NCBI GenBank assembly: GCA_016278325.1
Contig: JADQCB010000034.1
Span: 1 to 64,000 of the forward strand
Source of the DNA: Actibacterium sp.
GTDB taxonomy: Bacteria; Pseudomonadota; Alphaproteobacteria; Rhodobacterales; Rhodobacteraceae
DNA length: 64,000 bases
Reading direction: 5' to 3'
The position numbers and the translations under genes are program-made. Each line of letters opens with the position of its first letter. The first letter of the stretch is position 1. This document shows positions 53,554 through 63,409 of this stretch, in pieces. The notes under the pieces were generated by a model. The model was not told the origin of the DNA. It saw only the letters and a list, made by a program, of their open reading frames with translations, and made no database searches.

Positions 53554-56500
53554 TCAGGCCGCGCGGTCCCGCCGCAAGGCGCGCAGCAGCGCCGCGCCCG
53601 TGAAGATTGCCAAGAGGATGGCCGCCGTCCCCCCGACGAACAGCGCCAGCGCCGCCGCCGCGGAGGGGACCGGTGCAAGCCGCGGGAACAGGCCAAGCAC
53701 GACACCCGGAAGCCCCCCGGCCACGAGCGCATGTCCCAGCGTGGCGGCGAACAGGCCCGCCACCAGCAGCGACGCGCCGGTGATGAGCGCGCGCGTCCCG
53801 CGGGCCTGCCGCGGCAGGCGGAACGCCCGGCGAAAGGTCTTGGTCTGGCGCTGGATGTCTTGCTGGACGGCCAGAAATGCAGGCACCACCAGCAATACCA
53901 GCAAAAGGCCGAAGCCCAGACCATAGACGAGCGTGATGACCGTCGGTTTCAGGAACTGCGCGTCCTGCGATCCTTCATAGAGCAGGGGGGCCAGGCCCAG
54001 GACCGTCGTCGCGGTGGTCAGGAACACCGGCCGCAGGCGATCCGCCGCGCCATCGACGATTGCCGGGAACAGGCCGCGCGTTTCGGCATATTCGTCGATC
54101 GTGCCCACCAGCACGATGGCGTCGTTGATGATGATCCCCGTCATCCCGATCAGCCCCACCACGCTGAACATGGTCAACGGCACGCCCCACAGGTTGTGGC
54201 CATAGATCGTGCCGATTAGCCCGAACGGGATGATGGCCATCACCACCGCCGGCCGAGTCCAGCTGGAAAACACCCAGGCCAGGGTCAGATAGATCCCCAG
54301 CAATGCCAGGATGAACCCGGTCAGGGCGTCGGAAAGAAATTCGTTTTCCTGTTCGGCCAGGCCGGACAGGCGCCAGGCCACGCCGAGTTCGCTTTCGATC
54401 CGCGGCAGGATCCGCTCTTGCAGGGCGGCCATGATCTCTTGCGCGCGGGCCGGGTCGTCCTGCGCGATGTCCCCGGTGACAGAGACCACCCGCAGCCCGT
54501 TTTCACGCCGCACCGTGGAAAAGCCCCGGCGCGGTTCGACGGTCACGATGTCGGCCAGCGGCACATATTGGCCCGATTGCGATCGCATGAAGCTGTGATC
54601 GAGAAAATCCGCGGTCAGTTCGCCGGGGGGCAGTTCCACCCGGATGCTGGCCGAGCGCGGGCCGTCGGGATAGGTCGCGGCCTCGATCCCGTTCACCCGG
54701 TTGCGAAGCACCCGGCCCAGCTGGTCGATGGAAAACCCGAGCGCCGAGCCCTGGGCGGTCAGCTCCAGCGCCAGTTCCTGCTTGTCATAGGCCAGGCTGT
54801 CCTCGAGTGCCGAGACCTCGGGAAACTGCGCCATCTCGGCCTTCAGTGCCTCGGCGGCGGCCTTCAGCGTCTCGGCATCGGCGCCATAGAATTCCACGTC
54901 CAGGGCATCGCCGCCCGGACCCGACCGCCAGCCCCGGAAGCTGAGCGTTTCGGTCAACGGGTGTTGCTGCACCTCTTCCTGGAGCGCGGCGAGGAACTCG
55001 AACGACGAATAGGGCCGCGCGTCCGCGCTTATCAGTTCGATCGCGATCGACCCCAGGAGCGACTCGTCCTTGTTCTCGACACCCGACAGCCCGCGCCCGG
55101 TATTGCCGCCGACCTCGGCCATGACATAGGACAGCGGGTTGGTGCCGTATTCGGCCGCGTAGCGGTCGGCAACCGCGTTCGTGGCGCGCTGCAATTCGCG
55201 CATCATCGCCATGCTGTCGGCGCGCGTCGCGCCTTCGGTCATCGCGAAATTCCCCGAGATGGAGCCCTGCTCGGGCGAATCGAAGAAACGCCATTGCACG
55301 TCACCGCGGATGAAAAGCGCCGCCTGCGACGCAAGGGCCAGGACCGCAAGCGCCAGCACCGGATAGCGCAGCCGGATCACCCCCACGATCATCGGTCGGA
55401 ACAGGGTGTCGCGCAGCTTGCGGAAGCCGCGGTTCACCAGGCGCGAGGGCATGTCGTACCAATGCTGCCGGGCGGTATGGGTCAGCGCGTGCGCCATGTG
55501 ATGCGGCAGGATCAGGAAACATTCGACGAGCGATGCAAGCAGCACGACGATGACGGTGAACGGGATGTCCGAAATCAGGTCGCCGAAAACGCCGCCGATC
55601 GCGGTCAGCGCGAAGAATGCCAGGATCGTCGTGACGGTGGCCGAAAAGACCGGGGCGGCCATGCGGTGTGCGGCGTTGTCGGCCGCCGTGAAGGGCGCCT
55701 CGCCCAGGCGGCGGGCGCGGAAATCGGCATGTTCGCCGACCACGATGGCATCATCCACGATGATGCCGGTGGTGATGATCAGCGCGAACAGCGAAATCAT
55801 GTTCAGCGTCAGGCCGGCCGCGTACATCATCGCGATCGTCGTCAGCATCGCCACGGGAATCCCCGCCGCGACCCAGAACGCGGTGCGCGCGTTCAGGAAC
55901 AGAAACAGCAGCACCAGAACCAGGCCAAGCCCCAGCAGCCCGTTGTCCAGAAGGATGTTCAGCCGTGCGGTGATCGCCTCGGCGCGGGTGCGGATCAGGT
56001 CTATCCGCACATCGCGGGGCAGGGTCGGCGCCATCTCGTCGGCGACTTTCTGGACCGCGTCCTGGATCTTCAGCGCGTCGCCGCTTTCGGATCGGTCCAC
56101 CCGGATCGAGATCGCCGGGTTCGGGCCGACGAAATAGGCCCGGTTCCTGTCGATTCCCGTGACCTGCAGGCGCGCGATGTCGCCGATCGTCAGATGCGTG
56201 CCGTCGGGATTGGCGCGCAGCACGATATTGCCGATTTCGGGCATGCTGCGGCGGGCGGTTCCGGCGCGCAGCCGCGCGCCGCTGCCCGACAGCTCGCCGG
56301 CGGGGGCGGATTCGGCCTGGGCCGCGATCGCGTCCGCGATTTGCGCCATGCTCAGGTCATGCCGGATCAGCGCGGTCGAGGGCACCTCGACAACCGTTTC
56401 GGGCGCGGCAAGCCCGCGGATCGTCGTGCGGGTGACACCTGCGCTGAACAGGCGCGCCACGAATTCATCCGCGAAACGGCCCAGTTGATCCACCCCCACG

Positions 56501-56958
56501 GGGCCGGTGATGACCACGTCGGTCACCCGGTCGCGCCAGGCCGAGCGCTGCACCTCGGGCGGGTCCGCGTCCTCGGGCAGGGTGGTTATGGCATCGAGGG
56601 CGGCCTGCACGTCATCGGCCGCGCGGGACATGTCCCAGCCGGGCTCGAATTCTATCTCGATATCGGCGCGCCCCTCGGAGGCGCGCGAGGTGGTGCCGGA
56701 GACCCCTTCGACGGCCAGAAGGACCGGCTCCAGCACCTGCACGATGGCATTGTCCACATCGCGCGCGCCGGCCCCGGTCCAGACGACCGAGACATCGATC
56801 TCGTCGATCACCACATCGGGAAAGAATTGCGCCCGCATCCGCGGCGCGGCCACCAGCCCCAGGACGACGAGAACCAGCATCAGAAGGTTCGCCGCGGTCC
56901 GGTGCCGGGTGAAGTAGGACATGAGACCGCCGATCGCCCCGGCGCCGGGATGCGCCAT
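53554..56958 (-). CDS. RND-family efflux permease
   Basis: This 1134-residue inner-membrane proton-driven pump has twelve helices and two large periplasmic loops. It is longer than AcrB because of extra helices at the C-terminus. GIIVDDAIVVGE holds the proton-relay aspartates of TM4, and TGIIINDAIVLVG the equivalent late helix. Two soluble loops resemble the HAE/AcrB type, suggesting drug or lipid efflux. It follows its adaptor gene by 3 bp. No outer-membrane channel gene is present. Confidence 0.93.
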   Translation of the reverse strand: MAHPGAGAIGGLMSYFTRHRTAANLLMLVLVVLGLVAAPRMRAQFFPDVVIDEIDVSVVWTGAGARDVDNAIVQVLEPVLLAVEGVSGTTSRASEGRADIEIEFEPGWDMSRAADDVQAALDAITTLPEDADPPEVQRSAWRDRVTDVVITGPVGVDQLGRFADEFVARLFSAGVTRTTIRGLAAPETVVEVPSTALIRHDLSMAQIADAIAAQAESAPAGELSGSGARLRAGTARRSMPEIGNIVLRANPDGTHLTIGDIARLQVTGIDRNRAYFVGPNPAISIRVDRSESGDALKIQDAVQKVADEMAPTLPRDVRIDLIRTRAEAITARLNILLDNGLLGLGLVLVLLFLFLNARTAFWVAAGIPVAMLTTIAMMYAAGLTLNMISLFALIITTGIIVDDAIVVGEHADFRARRLGEAPFTAADNAAHRMAAPVFSATVTTILAFFALTAIGGVFGDLISDIPFTVIVVLLASLVECFLILPHHMAHALTHTARQHWYDMPSRLVNRGFRKLRDTLFRPMIVGVIRLRYPVLALAVLALASQAALFIRGDVQWRFFDSPEQGSISGNFAMTEGATRADSMAMMRELQRATNAVADRYAAEYGTNPLSYVMAEVGGNTGRGLSGVENKDESLLGSIAIELISADARPYSSFEFLAALQEEVQQHPLTETLSFRGWRSGPGGDALDVEFYGADAETLKAAAEALKAEMAQFPEVSALEDSLAYDKQELALELTAQGSALGFSIDQLGRVLRNRVNGIEAATYPDGPRSASIRVELPPGELTADFLDHSFMRSQSGQYVPLADIVTVEPRRGFSTVRRENGLRVVSVTGDIAQDDPARAQEIMAALQERILPRIESELGVAWRLSGLAEQENEFLSDALTGFILALLGIYLTLAWVFSSWTRPAVVMAIIPFGLIGTIYGHNLWGVPLTMFSVVGLIGMTGIIINDAIVLVGTIDEYAETRGLFPAIVDGAADRLRPVFLTTATTVLGLAPLLYEGSQDAQFLKPTVITLVYGLGFGLLLVLLVVPAFLAVQQDIQRQTKTFRRAFRLPRQARGTRALITGASLLVAGLFAATLGHALVAGGLPGVVLGLFPRLAPVPSAAAALALFVGGTAAILLAIFTGAALLRALRRDRAA

Positions 56959-56961
56959 CTG

Positions 56962-58431
56962 CTAGCCCCCCATGCGGGTTTCGATTCGCCGGACGGTGCT
57001 GGCCGGCACCCGGTCCTGCGAATGTTGCGCCAGAACCCGCTGTTTCGCGTCCGCCGCAAGGTCCGGCGTGTTTTCGATGAAGGCAATAAGCCGGGCCCGG
57101 CGCTCGGGCGTCAGCGCGACCAGTTCGGTGCCGCGATCGGCCTCGGTGGCAACCGAAGCGGCCGATGTCTCGATCGGTTGCACCTTGATGCCGGCCCCCA
57201 GCAGCGGCGAGCGTTCGGCCACGACCTGCCGGCCTTCAAGCGCCGGTGCCGCGACGATCACGTTGTCGCCCTGTCGACGCAGGAACGTGACATGGGCAAG
57301 TTCCAGCCGGCTGTCCGGGCCCAGCACCAGCACGGTATTCGCGGCATCGACAGCCGTGGCCGGCAGGACCGAAACGCCGGTCAGCATCGGCTCTTCGATC
57401 TGGACGGTAACGAAATCGCCGGGCCGGAAACCGCGGGCCTGGCGCAGCCCGGCGAACAGCAGCCGGCCGGTCTGGTCATCGGCCACAGCACCGCTTTCGC
57501 GGGTGATGCGGCCTGTCGCGACCAACCCGGCGCCATCGGCATCGAGCGTCACGGTGACCTCTGCCCTGACAAGCATGCCCTGATCGTCCAGCAGCCTTTC
57601 GTATTGCTGGGCGGAAATGCGAAACGCGACTTCCAGTTGCGTGGGGTCGATCAGCTGCGCGATCTGTTCGTTATTGGCGACCAGCCCGCCCTCGACCAGC
57701 GACACGCCGGCCAGAGTGCCCGAGAAGGCCGCGCGGATCCGGGTATCGGCGAGCCTGCGCTCGGCCTCGGCGACGGCGATGCGCGCGCGCGACACCTGGA
57801 TCCGGGCCTGGTCGACACGGCTTTCGGCGTCGGCCTGGGCCTGTCTGCGCGACAGCACGTCCTGGCGGGAAGCGGCGGCGGCAAGCTCGGCCTGCTCGAC
57901 CAGCGCGTCGGAGCCGAAGCCGCGGTCGCGCAGGCTTTTCTGCCGCTCCAGCGCCTGCTCTCGCAATCGCGCCTGTTCGCGTGCCGATGCGACACCGTCG
58001 CGCGCCAGGTCCAGCGCCCGCGTGGCATCGCGCAATTCGGCCTCGGCCTGGGCCAGATCCGCCTGCGCCACCGCAAGCTCCGCCTGCGCGTCGGACGGGT
58101 CCACGCGGGCCAGCAGCTGCCCGGCCTCGACACGCCCCCCTTCGACGAAATCCGGGCTCAGCTCCACGATGGTGCCGGATAGATTCGCCCGAAGATCCAG
58201 CGTACGGGTGCTGCGAATCTCGCCGAAGGTGGTCAGGATCGGGGCGATATCCTGCAACGTGACCGCCACGGTATTGACCGCGCGCACCCGCTCGCCCGCG
58301 GGGCGGGCCGGCGGATCGTCGGACAGGCGCGCGACGATCGCGGTGCGCACCACATGGCCTGCATAGACCAGAACGCCCAGGGTGAGGGCCACAAGAAACA
58401 ACCCGGTCAGGCTGCGGCGCAGAAAACGCAT
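56962..58431 (-). CDS. RND periplasmic adaptor (membrane fusion protein)
   Basis: This 489-residue protein has an N-terminal membrane anchor, then lipoyl-like halves around a long coiled-coil hairpin (about 105-215, rich in Ala/Gln/Arg). Beta-barrel and membrane-proximal domains follow (VAFRISAQQYERLL, GFRPGDFVTVQIEEP). It links the permease to an outer-membrane channel. The ATG at 58431 gives the usual basic N-terminus MRFLRRSLTGLFLV. It leads the pair. Confidence 0.92.
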   Translation of the reverse strand: MRFLRRSLTGLFLVALTLGVLVYAGHVVRTAIVARLSDDPPARPAGERVRAVNTVAVTLQDIAPILTTFGEIRSTRTLDLRANLSGTIVELSPDFVEGGRVEAGQLLARVDPSDAQAELAVAQADLAQAEAELRDATRALDLARDGVASAREQARLREQALERQKSLRDRGFGSDALVEQAELAAAASRQDVLSRRQAQADAESRVDQARIQVSRARIAVAEAERRLADTRIRAAFSGTLAGVSLVEGGLVANNEQIAQLIDPTQLEVAFRISAQQYERLLDDQGMLVRAEVTVTLDADGAGLVATGRITRESGAVADDQTGRLLFAGLRQARGFRPGDFVTVQIEEPMLTGVSVLPATAVDAANTVLVLGPDSRLELAHVTFLRRQGDNVIVAAPALEGRQVVAERSPLLGAGIKVQPIETSAASVATEADRGTELVALTPERRARLIAFIENTPDLAADAKQRVLAQHSQDRVPASTVRRIETRMGG

Positions 58432-58542
58432 TGGTCGGTCCTTTCCGGGAATGGCCCCGAAACAGCCCCAAGACATACAGAGACGAGACAATAGCGCCGA
58501 AGCGCCACAGGTCCAAACATATAGCTGTTATGTGCGGCGTGC

Positions 58543-59085
58543 CTATTTCCGTCGCTGATGTTCGGCAAGGCGCGGGAAGATCTCGACGAAGTTGCAGGGC
58601 CGGTGCCGATAGTCGAGCTGCGGCGCCAGGATCTCGTCCCAGGCATCCTTGCAGGCGCCGGGGCTGCCGGGCAGCGCGAACAGGTAGGTTCCCTGTGCCA
58701 CGCCGCCGGTGGCGCGCGACTGCACCGCCGAGGTGCCGATCTTGTTCATCGACACGATGGTGAAGACCGTGCCGAACGCGTCGATCTCCTTTTCATAGAC
58801 GTCGCGATGCGCCTCGACCGTGACATCGCGCCCGGTCAGGCCGGTTCCGCCGGTGGAAATCACCACGTCGATTGCCGGATCGGCACACCAGGCGCGGAGC
58901 TGCTCGGAAATCTCGCTGCGCTCGTCCCGGACGATCCGACGATCGGCCAGCACATGCCCCGCCCCCTCGATCCGGTCCACCAGCGTCTGCCCGGACCGGT
59001 CGTCGGCCGCGCTGCGGGTGTCGGAGACCGTCAGAACGGCGATGCGCACCGGCAGGAATTTCATGGAGTCGTCGATACCGCTCAT
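58543..59085 (-). CDS. moaB: Molybdenum cofactor biosynthesis protein B
   Basis: This 180-residue MogA/MoaB-type protein probably adenylylates molybdopterin before metal insertion. The conserved loops are VLTVSDTRSAADDRSG, DVVISTGGTGLTGRDVT, and the C-terminal LPGSPGACKDAWDEI. The length is standard. It is the last gene of a minus-strand operon after a LysE-family exporter, 5 bp away. No other moa genes are in the window. Confidence 0.94.
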   Translation of the reverse strand: MSGIDDSMKFLPVRIAVLTVSDTRSAADDRSGQTLVDRIEGAGHVLADRRIVRDERSEISEQLRAWCADPAIDVVISTGGTGLTGRDVTVEAHRDVYEKEIDAFGTVFTIVSMNKIGTSAVQSRATGGVAQGTYLFALPGSPGACKDAWDEILAPQLDYRHRPCNFVEIFPRLAEHQRRK

Positions 59086-59090
59086 GTTTC

Positions 59091-59714
59091 TCACCTCTCC
59101 AGAAAGACCAGCCTGACGGCCAGCCCCGAAAATATCGCCGCCGTGACATAGCCCAACCCGCGCTGAAACCCGGTCGCGCCGGTCAGCCAGCCGCGGGCGC
59201 GGCCGGCGCACAGCCCCACCGCGCCGTTGACGATCAGCCCGCCCAGCGACAGGATCGCGCCGAAGATCAGGAACTGCGCCAGCACCGCGCCGCGGTCGAC
59301 CACCACGAATTGCGGCACGAAGGCCAGGACGAACAGGATGACCTTGGGATTCATCAGGTTCACCACCAGCGCGTCGCGAAAGGCGCGGCGCGGGTGCAAC
59401 GGCGGGCGCGCGTCGATCGGCCGGCCGCTTTTCAGCGCGGCGATGGCGAGCCACAGCAGATAGGCCGCCCCGGCCCAGCGGATCGCCTGGAACAGCCACG
59501 GCACCGTGGCCACCAGGGTGCCCAGGCCCAGACCGGCCAGCGCGGCATGAATGAACACGCCCAGGGCGATCCCGGCATCGGCGGCAAGGGCGGCGCGCGG
59601 GCCGCCGCGAAGCCCCTGGCCGAGGCAGAACATCATGTCCGCCCCCGGGGTCAGGTTCAGGGCCAGCGCGGCCGGAACAAAGGCCAGAAGCGTCACCATG
59701 TCGACGGCCAGCAT
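59091..59714 (-). CDS. LysE/RhtB-family amino-acid exporter
   Basis: This 207-residue membrane protein has about six hydrophobic segments. The signature LTPGADMMFCLGQGLRGG is near the N-terminus and VNLMNPKVILFVLAF lies in the middle. It is a second member of the family in this window, different in sequence from the one at 22241. Its start overlaps the uracil-DNA glycosylase stop by 1 bp, so the two are translated together. Confidence 0.9.
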   Translation of the reverse strand: MLAVDMVTLLAFVPAALALNLTPGADMMFCLGQGLRGGPRAALAADAGIALGVFIHAALAGLGLGTLVATVPWLFQAIRWAGAAYLLWLAIAALKSGRPIDARPPLHPRRAFRDALVVNLMNPKVILFVLAFVPQFVVVDRGAVLAQFLIFGAILSLGGLIVNGAVGLCAGRARGWLTGATGFQRGLGYVTAAIFSGLAVRLVFLER

Positions 59715-60514
59715 CAGTTCCCGCCCTTCAGTCGCGCGCGCAGCATCAGCAGATCGTGCCACGCCGCGCCCTTGGCCTGCGGGTTGCGCAGCAGATAGGC
59801 CGGGTGAAACATCGGCAGCGCCGGGCGGCCCAATGCCTCGGCCCATGTTCCGCGCAACCGGGTGATCCCGCGGCGCCCCAGCAGCGCCTGGCAGGAATGG
59901 TTGCCCATCAGGACCAGGATTTCGGGGGCCACCAGCGCCACATGCCGTTCGACGAAGGGCAGCATCATCGCCACCTCTTCCGGCCTGGGGTCGCGGTTCT
60001 GCGGCGGGCGCCAGGGCAGGACATTGGCGATATAGAGGGCATGGTCCGGGTCGGGCGCGGCCCGGTCCATGCCGATCGCGGCGAACATCCGGTCCAGCAG
60101 CTTGCCGGCACGCCCGACGAAGGGCTTGCCCTGGATGTCCTCGTCGCGGCCCGGCGCCTCGCCGATCACCATCACGCGCGCCTCGGGGTGGCCATCGGCG
60201 AAAACCAGGTTGCGCGCCCCGCGCTTCAGATCGCACAGGTCGAAATCCGAGATCGCCATGCGCAGGCTTTCCAGGTCCTGCGCTGCGGCAGCGGCCGCCC
60301 GGGCCGCCTGCACCGGATCGGACATTGCGACATCCGGCGGCGCCGCGCTGTCGGACGCCACCGCCGCCACCGCCGCCAGCGGCGGGTCGGCGGTCCTTTC
60401 CGGGGCCTGCGCATAGCGGTTGACGGGCGTCTCGCCGATCGCCTCGGTCGCGCCAAGCTCTATCTGCCAGTCCAGCAGCGCCTTCGCCTCGTGCCAGTCC
60501 ATCGCGGTATCCAT
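59714..60514 (-). CDS. Uracil-DNA glycosylase, type-4-like
   Basis: This 266-residue repair enzyme removes uracil from DNA. It has motif 1 [11 protein letters not shown], the [12 protein letters not shown] loop, [10 protein letters not shown], and motif 2 [10 protein letters not shown]. An Ala-rich N-terminal extension of about 90 residues precedes the catalytic domain. Only two cysteines are present (in FDLCDL and HSCQAL), too few for the four-cysteine iron-sulfur cluster of canonical family 4 enzymes. It is the first gene of an operon with an exporter and moaB. Confidence 0.88.
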   Translation of the reverse strand: MDTAMDWHEAKALLDWQIELGATEAIGETPVNRYAQAPERTADPPLAAVAAVASDSAAPPDVAMSDPVQAARAAAAAAQDLESLRMAISDFDLCDLKRGARNLVFADGHPEARVMVIGEAPGRDEDIQGKPFVGRAGKLLDRMFAAIGMDRAAPDPDHALYIANVLPWRPPQNRDPRPEEVAMMLPFVERHVALVAPEILVLMGNHSCQALLGRRGITRLRGTWAEALGRPALPMFHPAYLLRNPQAKGAAWHDLLMLRARLKGGN

Positions 60515-60630
60515 CGCTGCCAAGCTAGGCCGGCGCGGCGACAAGGTAAATGGGCAAGCCGTCCTTGCCTCGCCCCTTGCTGCGTGACGGCGGGCTGAAT
60601 ATAACCGCCCGAAAGCGGGGTGGCCGACGC

Positions 60631-61581
60631 ATGACCTTTCGTCAGAAGAATCTCCTTGGGATCGAACCGCTGCACCCCGAGGAAATCCGCACGATCCTCG
60701 ATCTTTCGGATCGGTATGTCGATCTGAACCGGGGCGCGTCGAAGCATTCCGACGTCTTGTCGGGCCTGACCCAGATCAACATGTTTTTCGAGAATTCGAC
60801 CCGCACGCAGGCCAGTTTCGAACTGGCCGGCAAGCGTCTGGGCGCGGATGTGATGAACATGGCGATGCAGGCCAGCTCGATCAAGAAGGGCGAAACGCTG
60901 ATCGACACGGCGCTGACGCTGAACGCGATGCATCCCGATCTTCTGGTGGTGCGCCACCCGCAATCGGGGGCGGTAAACCTGCTGGCCGAAAAGGTGAATT
61001 GCGCCGTGCTGAACGCTGGCGACGGCCGGCACGAACACCCGACGCAGGCATTGCTGGATGCGCTGACGATCCGCCGGACCAAGGGCCGGCTTCACCGGCT
61101 GACCGTCGCGATCTGCGGCGACATCGCGCATAGCAGGGTGGCGCGCTCGAATATCCTGCTGCTGGGCAAGATGGAAAACAGGGTGCGCGTGATCGGGCCG
61201 CCGACCCTGATGCCTGCCGGAATTGCCGATTTCGGGGTCGAGGTGTTCGACGACATGGCCGAGGGGCTGCGCGAGGCCGATGTGGTGATGATGCTGCGGC
61301 TTCAGCGCGAGCGCATGGATGGCGGTTTCATCCCGTCGCCGCGCGAATATTATCATCGCTTCGGGCTGGATGCGCAAAAGCTGGCCCATGCAAGGGACGA
61401 CGCGATCGTGATGCATCCCGGCCCGATGAACCGCGGGGTCGAGATCGACGGCACCATTGCCGACGACATCAACCGCTCGGTCATCCAGGAACAGGTGGAA
61501 ATGGGCGTGGCCGTGCGCATGGCGGCGATGGATCTACTGGCGCGCAACCTGCGGGCCGTGCCCGAGGGGGTGATGGTATGA
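60631..61581 (+). CDS. pyrB: Aspartate carbamoyltransferase, catalytic subunit
   Basis: This 316-residue enzyme condenses carbamoyl phosphate with aspartate in pyrimidine synthesis. The carbamoyl-phosphate loop is [21 protein letters not shown] binds substrate, and HPGPMNRG is near the end. No pyrI regulatory gene follows. Instead there are a 4-bp overlap with a predicted membrane protein and then a dihydroorotase homologue, the layout of class A bacterial transcarbamoylases. ATG at 60631. Confidence 0.96.
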   Translation: MTFRQKNLLGIEPLHPEEIRTILDLSDRYVDLNRGASKHSDVLSGLTQINMFFENSTRTQASFELAGKRLGADVMNMAMQASSIKKGETLIDTALTLNAMHPDLLVVRHPQSGAVNLLAEKVNCAVLNAGDGRHEHPTQALLDALTIRRTKGRLHRLTVAICGDIAHSRVARSNILLLGKMENRVRVIGPPTLMPAGIADFGVEVFDDMAEGLREADVVMMLRLQRERMDGGFIPSPREYYHRFGLDAQKLAHARDDAIVMHPGPMNRGVEIDGTIADDINRSVIQEQVEMGVAVRMAAMDLLARNLRAVPEGVMV

Positions 61582-62120
61582 CCGCGATCAGCCTGCCGGA
61601 CGGCGAACATGACGTGGTCCATGTCTTTCACGTCGCGCCCGCGGCGGCGCAATCGCTGGCAGAGGGGCCGTTTTCCGACATCGAGGCCGCATTGGGGGCC
61701 AGCGGGCTGGACCGGGCGCACGTGGACCTTTTCGCGCTGGCCGACCTGCAGGATCTGGGCCTGGTCCATTACCTGACGGAAGGCCTGGGGGTCGATCCCG
61801 CCGCGCTGGCGGACGACCGTGACAGGCTTGCGGCGCTGAGCGGTCATGTGCTGATCCTCGCCCCCGGCGCGGCCGGCCCCGGGACCACCCTTCACCCCGA
61901 TGGCGCGCTGAACTTCGTCGGCAGTTATCGTGAATTCGGAACCGGCGATCCGGCGATGTTCGTGCCCGGCGAACGGCCGACCGACGCGACGCCCGCGCCC
62001 GCGCCGGACAGCCCCGAGCCCCGGCCGGAGCACGGCCGTTTCCCGCTGGCCGCGCTTGCGCTGGGGCTGGCCGTGGTGCTGGTCCTGGTGATTGCCGCGC
62101 TGCTGAGTGTCGGATCTTGA
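61578..62120 (+). CDS. Predicted tail-anchored protein between pyrB and pyrC
   Basis: This 180-residue protein has a soluble N-terminal part (about 1-125, with [16 protein letters not shown]-like strands and [13 protein letters not shown]). A Pro-rich linker follows, and a C-terminal hydrophobic helix ([20 protein letters not shown]). The start overlaps the pyrB stop as ATGA. No family was recognised. Being translated between two pyrimidine genes suggests it may attach or regulate the complex at the membrane. That is only inference. Confidence 0.7.
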   Translation: MTAISLPDGEHDVVHVFHVAPAAAQSLAEGPFSDIEAALGASGLDRAHVDLFALADLQDLGLVHYLTEGLGVDPAALADDRDRLAALSGHVLILAPGAAGPGTTLHPDGALNFVGSYREFGTGDPAMFVPGERPTDATPAPAPDSPEPRPEHGRFPLAALALGLAVVLVLVIAALLSVGS

Positions 62121-62134
62121 AGAGGGATGGCGGC

Positions 62135-63409
62135 ATGAGCCTGTTTTGCCGGAATGCCCGGCTTGTCGACCCCGAGGCCGGGACCGAAACCATCGGCAAC
62201 CTGCTGATCGAGAATGGCCTGATCGCCGCCAAGGGCGATATCGCCACACCGGCCGGCGCGCAGGTCGTCGAATGCGACGGCAAGTGCCTTGCGCCGGGCA
62301 TCGTCGATATCGGCGTGAAGATCTGCGAACCCGGCGAACGCCACAAGGAAAGCTTCCGCTCGGCCGGTCTGGCCGCAGCGGCGGGCGGTGTCACTACCAT
62401 GGTCACCCGGCCCGACACGCTTCCGGCGATCGACACCCCCGAAGTGCTGGAATTCGTCACCCGCCGCGCGCGAGAGGCCAGCCCGGTGCGCATCAAGCCC
62501 ATGGCGGCCCTGACCAAGGGGCGCGAAGGGCAAGAAATGGTCGAGATCGGTTTTCTCCTGGACGCCGGCGCCGTGGCCTTTACCGATGGCGACAGCGTGA
62601 CCCGGGACACCAGGGTGCTGAGCCGCGCCATGACCTATGCAAGGGGGTTGGGCGCGCTGATCATCGCGCATCCCCAGGATCCCGGCCTGTCGCGCGGCGC
62701 GGCGGTGACCTCGGGCAAGTTCGCCTCGCTCAGGGGGTTGCCCGCGGTTTCGCCGATGGCCGAGCGCATGGCGCTGGATCGTGACATCGCGCTGGTCGAG
62801 ATGACCGGCGTCAGATACCACGCCGACCAGATCACGACCGCCCGTGCGCTGCCCGCGCTGGAGCGGGCCAAGCGCAACGGCCACGATGTGACCGCCGGCG
62901 TCTCGATCCACCACCTGACCCTGAACGACCTGGACGTGGGCGACTATCGCACCTTCTTCAACGTCAAGCCCCCGCTGCGGTCAGAGGGAGACCGGCAGGC
63001 GGTGGTCGAGGCGGTTGCGAGCGGCCTGATCGACGTGATCTGTTCGATGCACACCCCGCAGGACGAAGAGAGCAAGCGCCTGCCCTTCGAAGAGGCCGCG
63101 AGCGGCGCCGTCGGGCTGGAAACGCTTCTGCCCGCGGCGATGCGCCTGTATCACGCCGGCGCGATCGGCCTGCCGGCGCTCTGGCGGGCGCTGTCGCTGA
63201 ACCCGGCCCGCCGTCTGGGGCTCGAATCCGGTCGCCTGGCACAGGGGGCCCCCGCCGATCTGGTCCTGTTCGACCCGGATGCCCCGTTCATCCTCGATCG
63301 TTCCATGCTGCTCTCGAAATCCCGCAACACCCCGTTCGACGGCGCGCGGATGCAGGGCCGGGTATTGGCCACCTTCGTCGGTGGCGAACAGGTCTACCGG
63401 AGGCGCTGA
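62135..63409 (+). CDS. pyrC: Dihydroorotase homologue, metal ligands missing
   Basis: This 424-residue class I dihydroorotase-fold protein is clearly homologous overall ([36 protein letters not shown]). The first metal pair HxH after the D58 aspartate is G60-V-K62, in [10 protein letters not shown]. The late catalytic aspartate region (normally SDHAPH-like) reads [10 protein letters not shown] at 303-312. This resembles the inactive PyrC' that supports aspartate transcarbamoylase in Pseudomonas. The symbol is by family and position. Its stop overlaps plsY by 1 bp. Confidence 0.85.
   Translation: MSLFCRNARLVDPEAGTETIGNLLIENGLIAAKGDIATPAGAQVVECDGKCLAPGIVDIGVKICEPGERHKESFRSAGLAAAAGGVTTMVTRPDTLPAIDTPEVLEFVTRRAREASPVRIKPMAALTKGREGQEMVEIGFLLDAGAVAFTDGDSVTRDTRVLSRAMTYARGLGALIIAHPQDPGLSRGAAVTSGKFASLRGLPAVSPMAERMALDRDIALVEMTGVRYHADQITTARALPALERAKRNGHDVTAGVSIHHLTLNDLDVGDYRTFFNVKPPLRSEGDRQAVVEAVASGLIDVICSMHTPQDEESKRLPFEEAASGAVGLETLLPAAMRLYHAGAIGLPALWRALSLNPARRLGLESGRLAQGAPADLVLFDPDAPFILDRSMLLSKSRNTPFDGARMQGRVLATFVGGEQVYRRR

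Noticed and set aside
54418-58182. A 1254-codon plus-strand open frame across the RND genes
   Set aside because: It is the antisense shadow of two well-supported RND genes, with His/Gln/Arg-rich composition typical of antisense frames in high-GC DNA.
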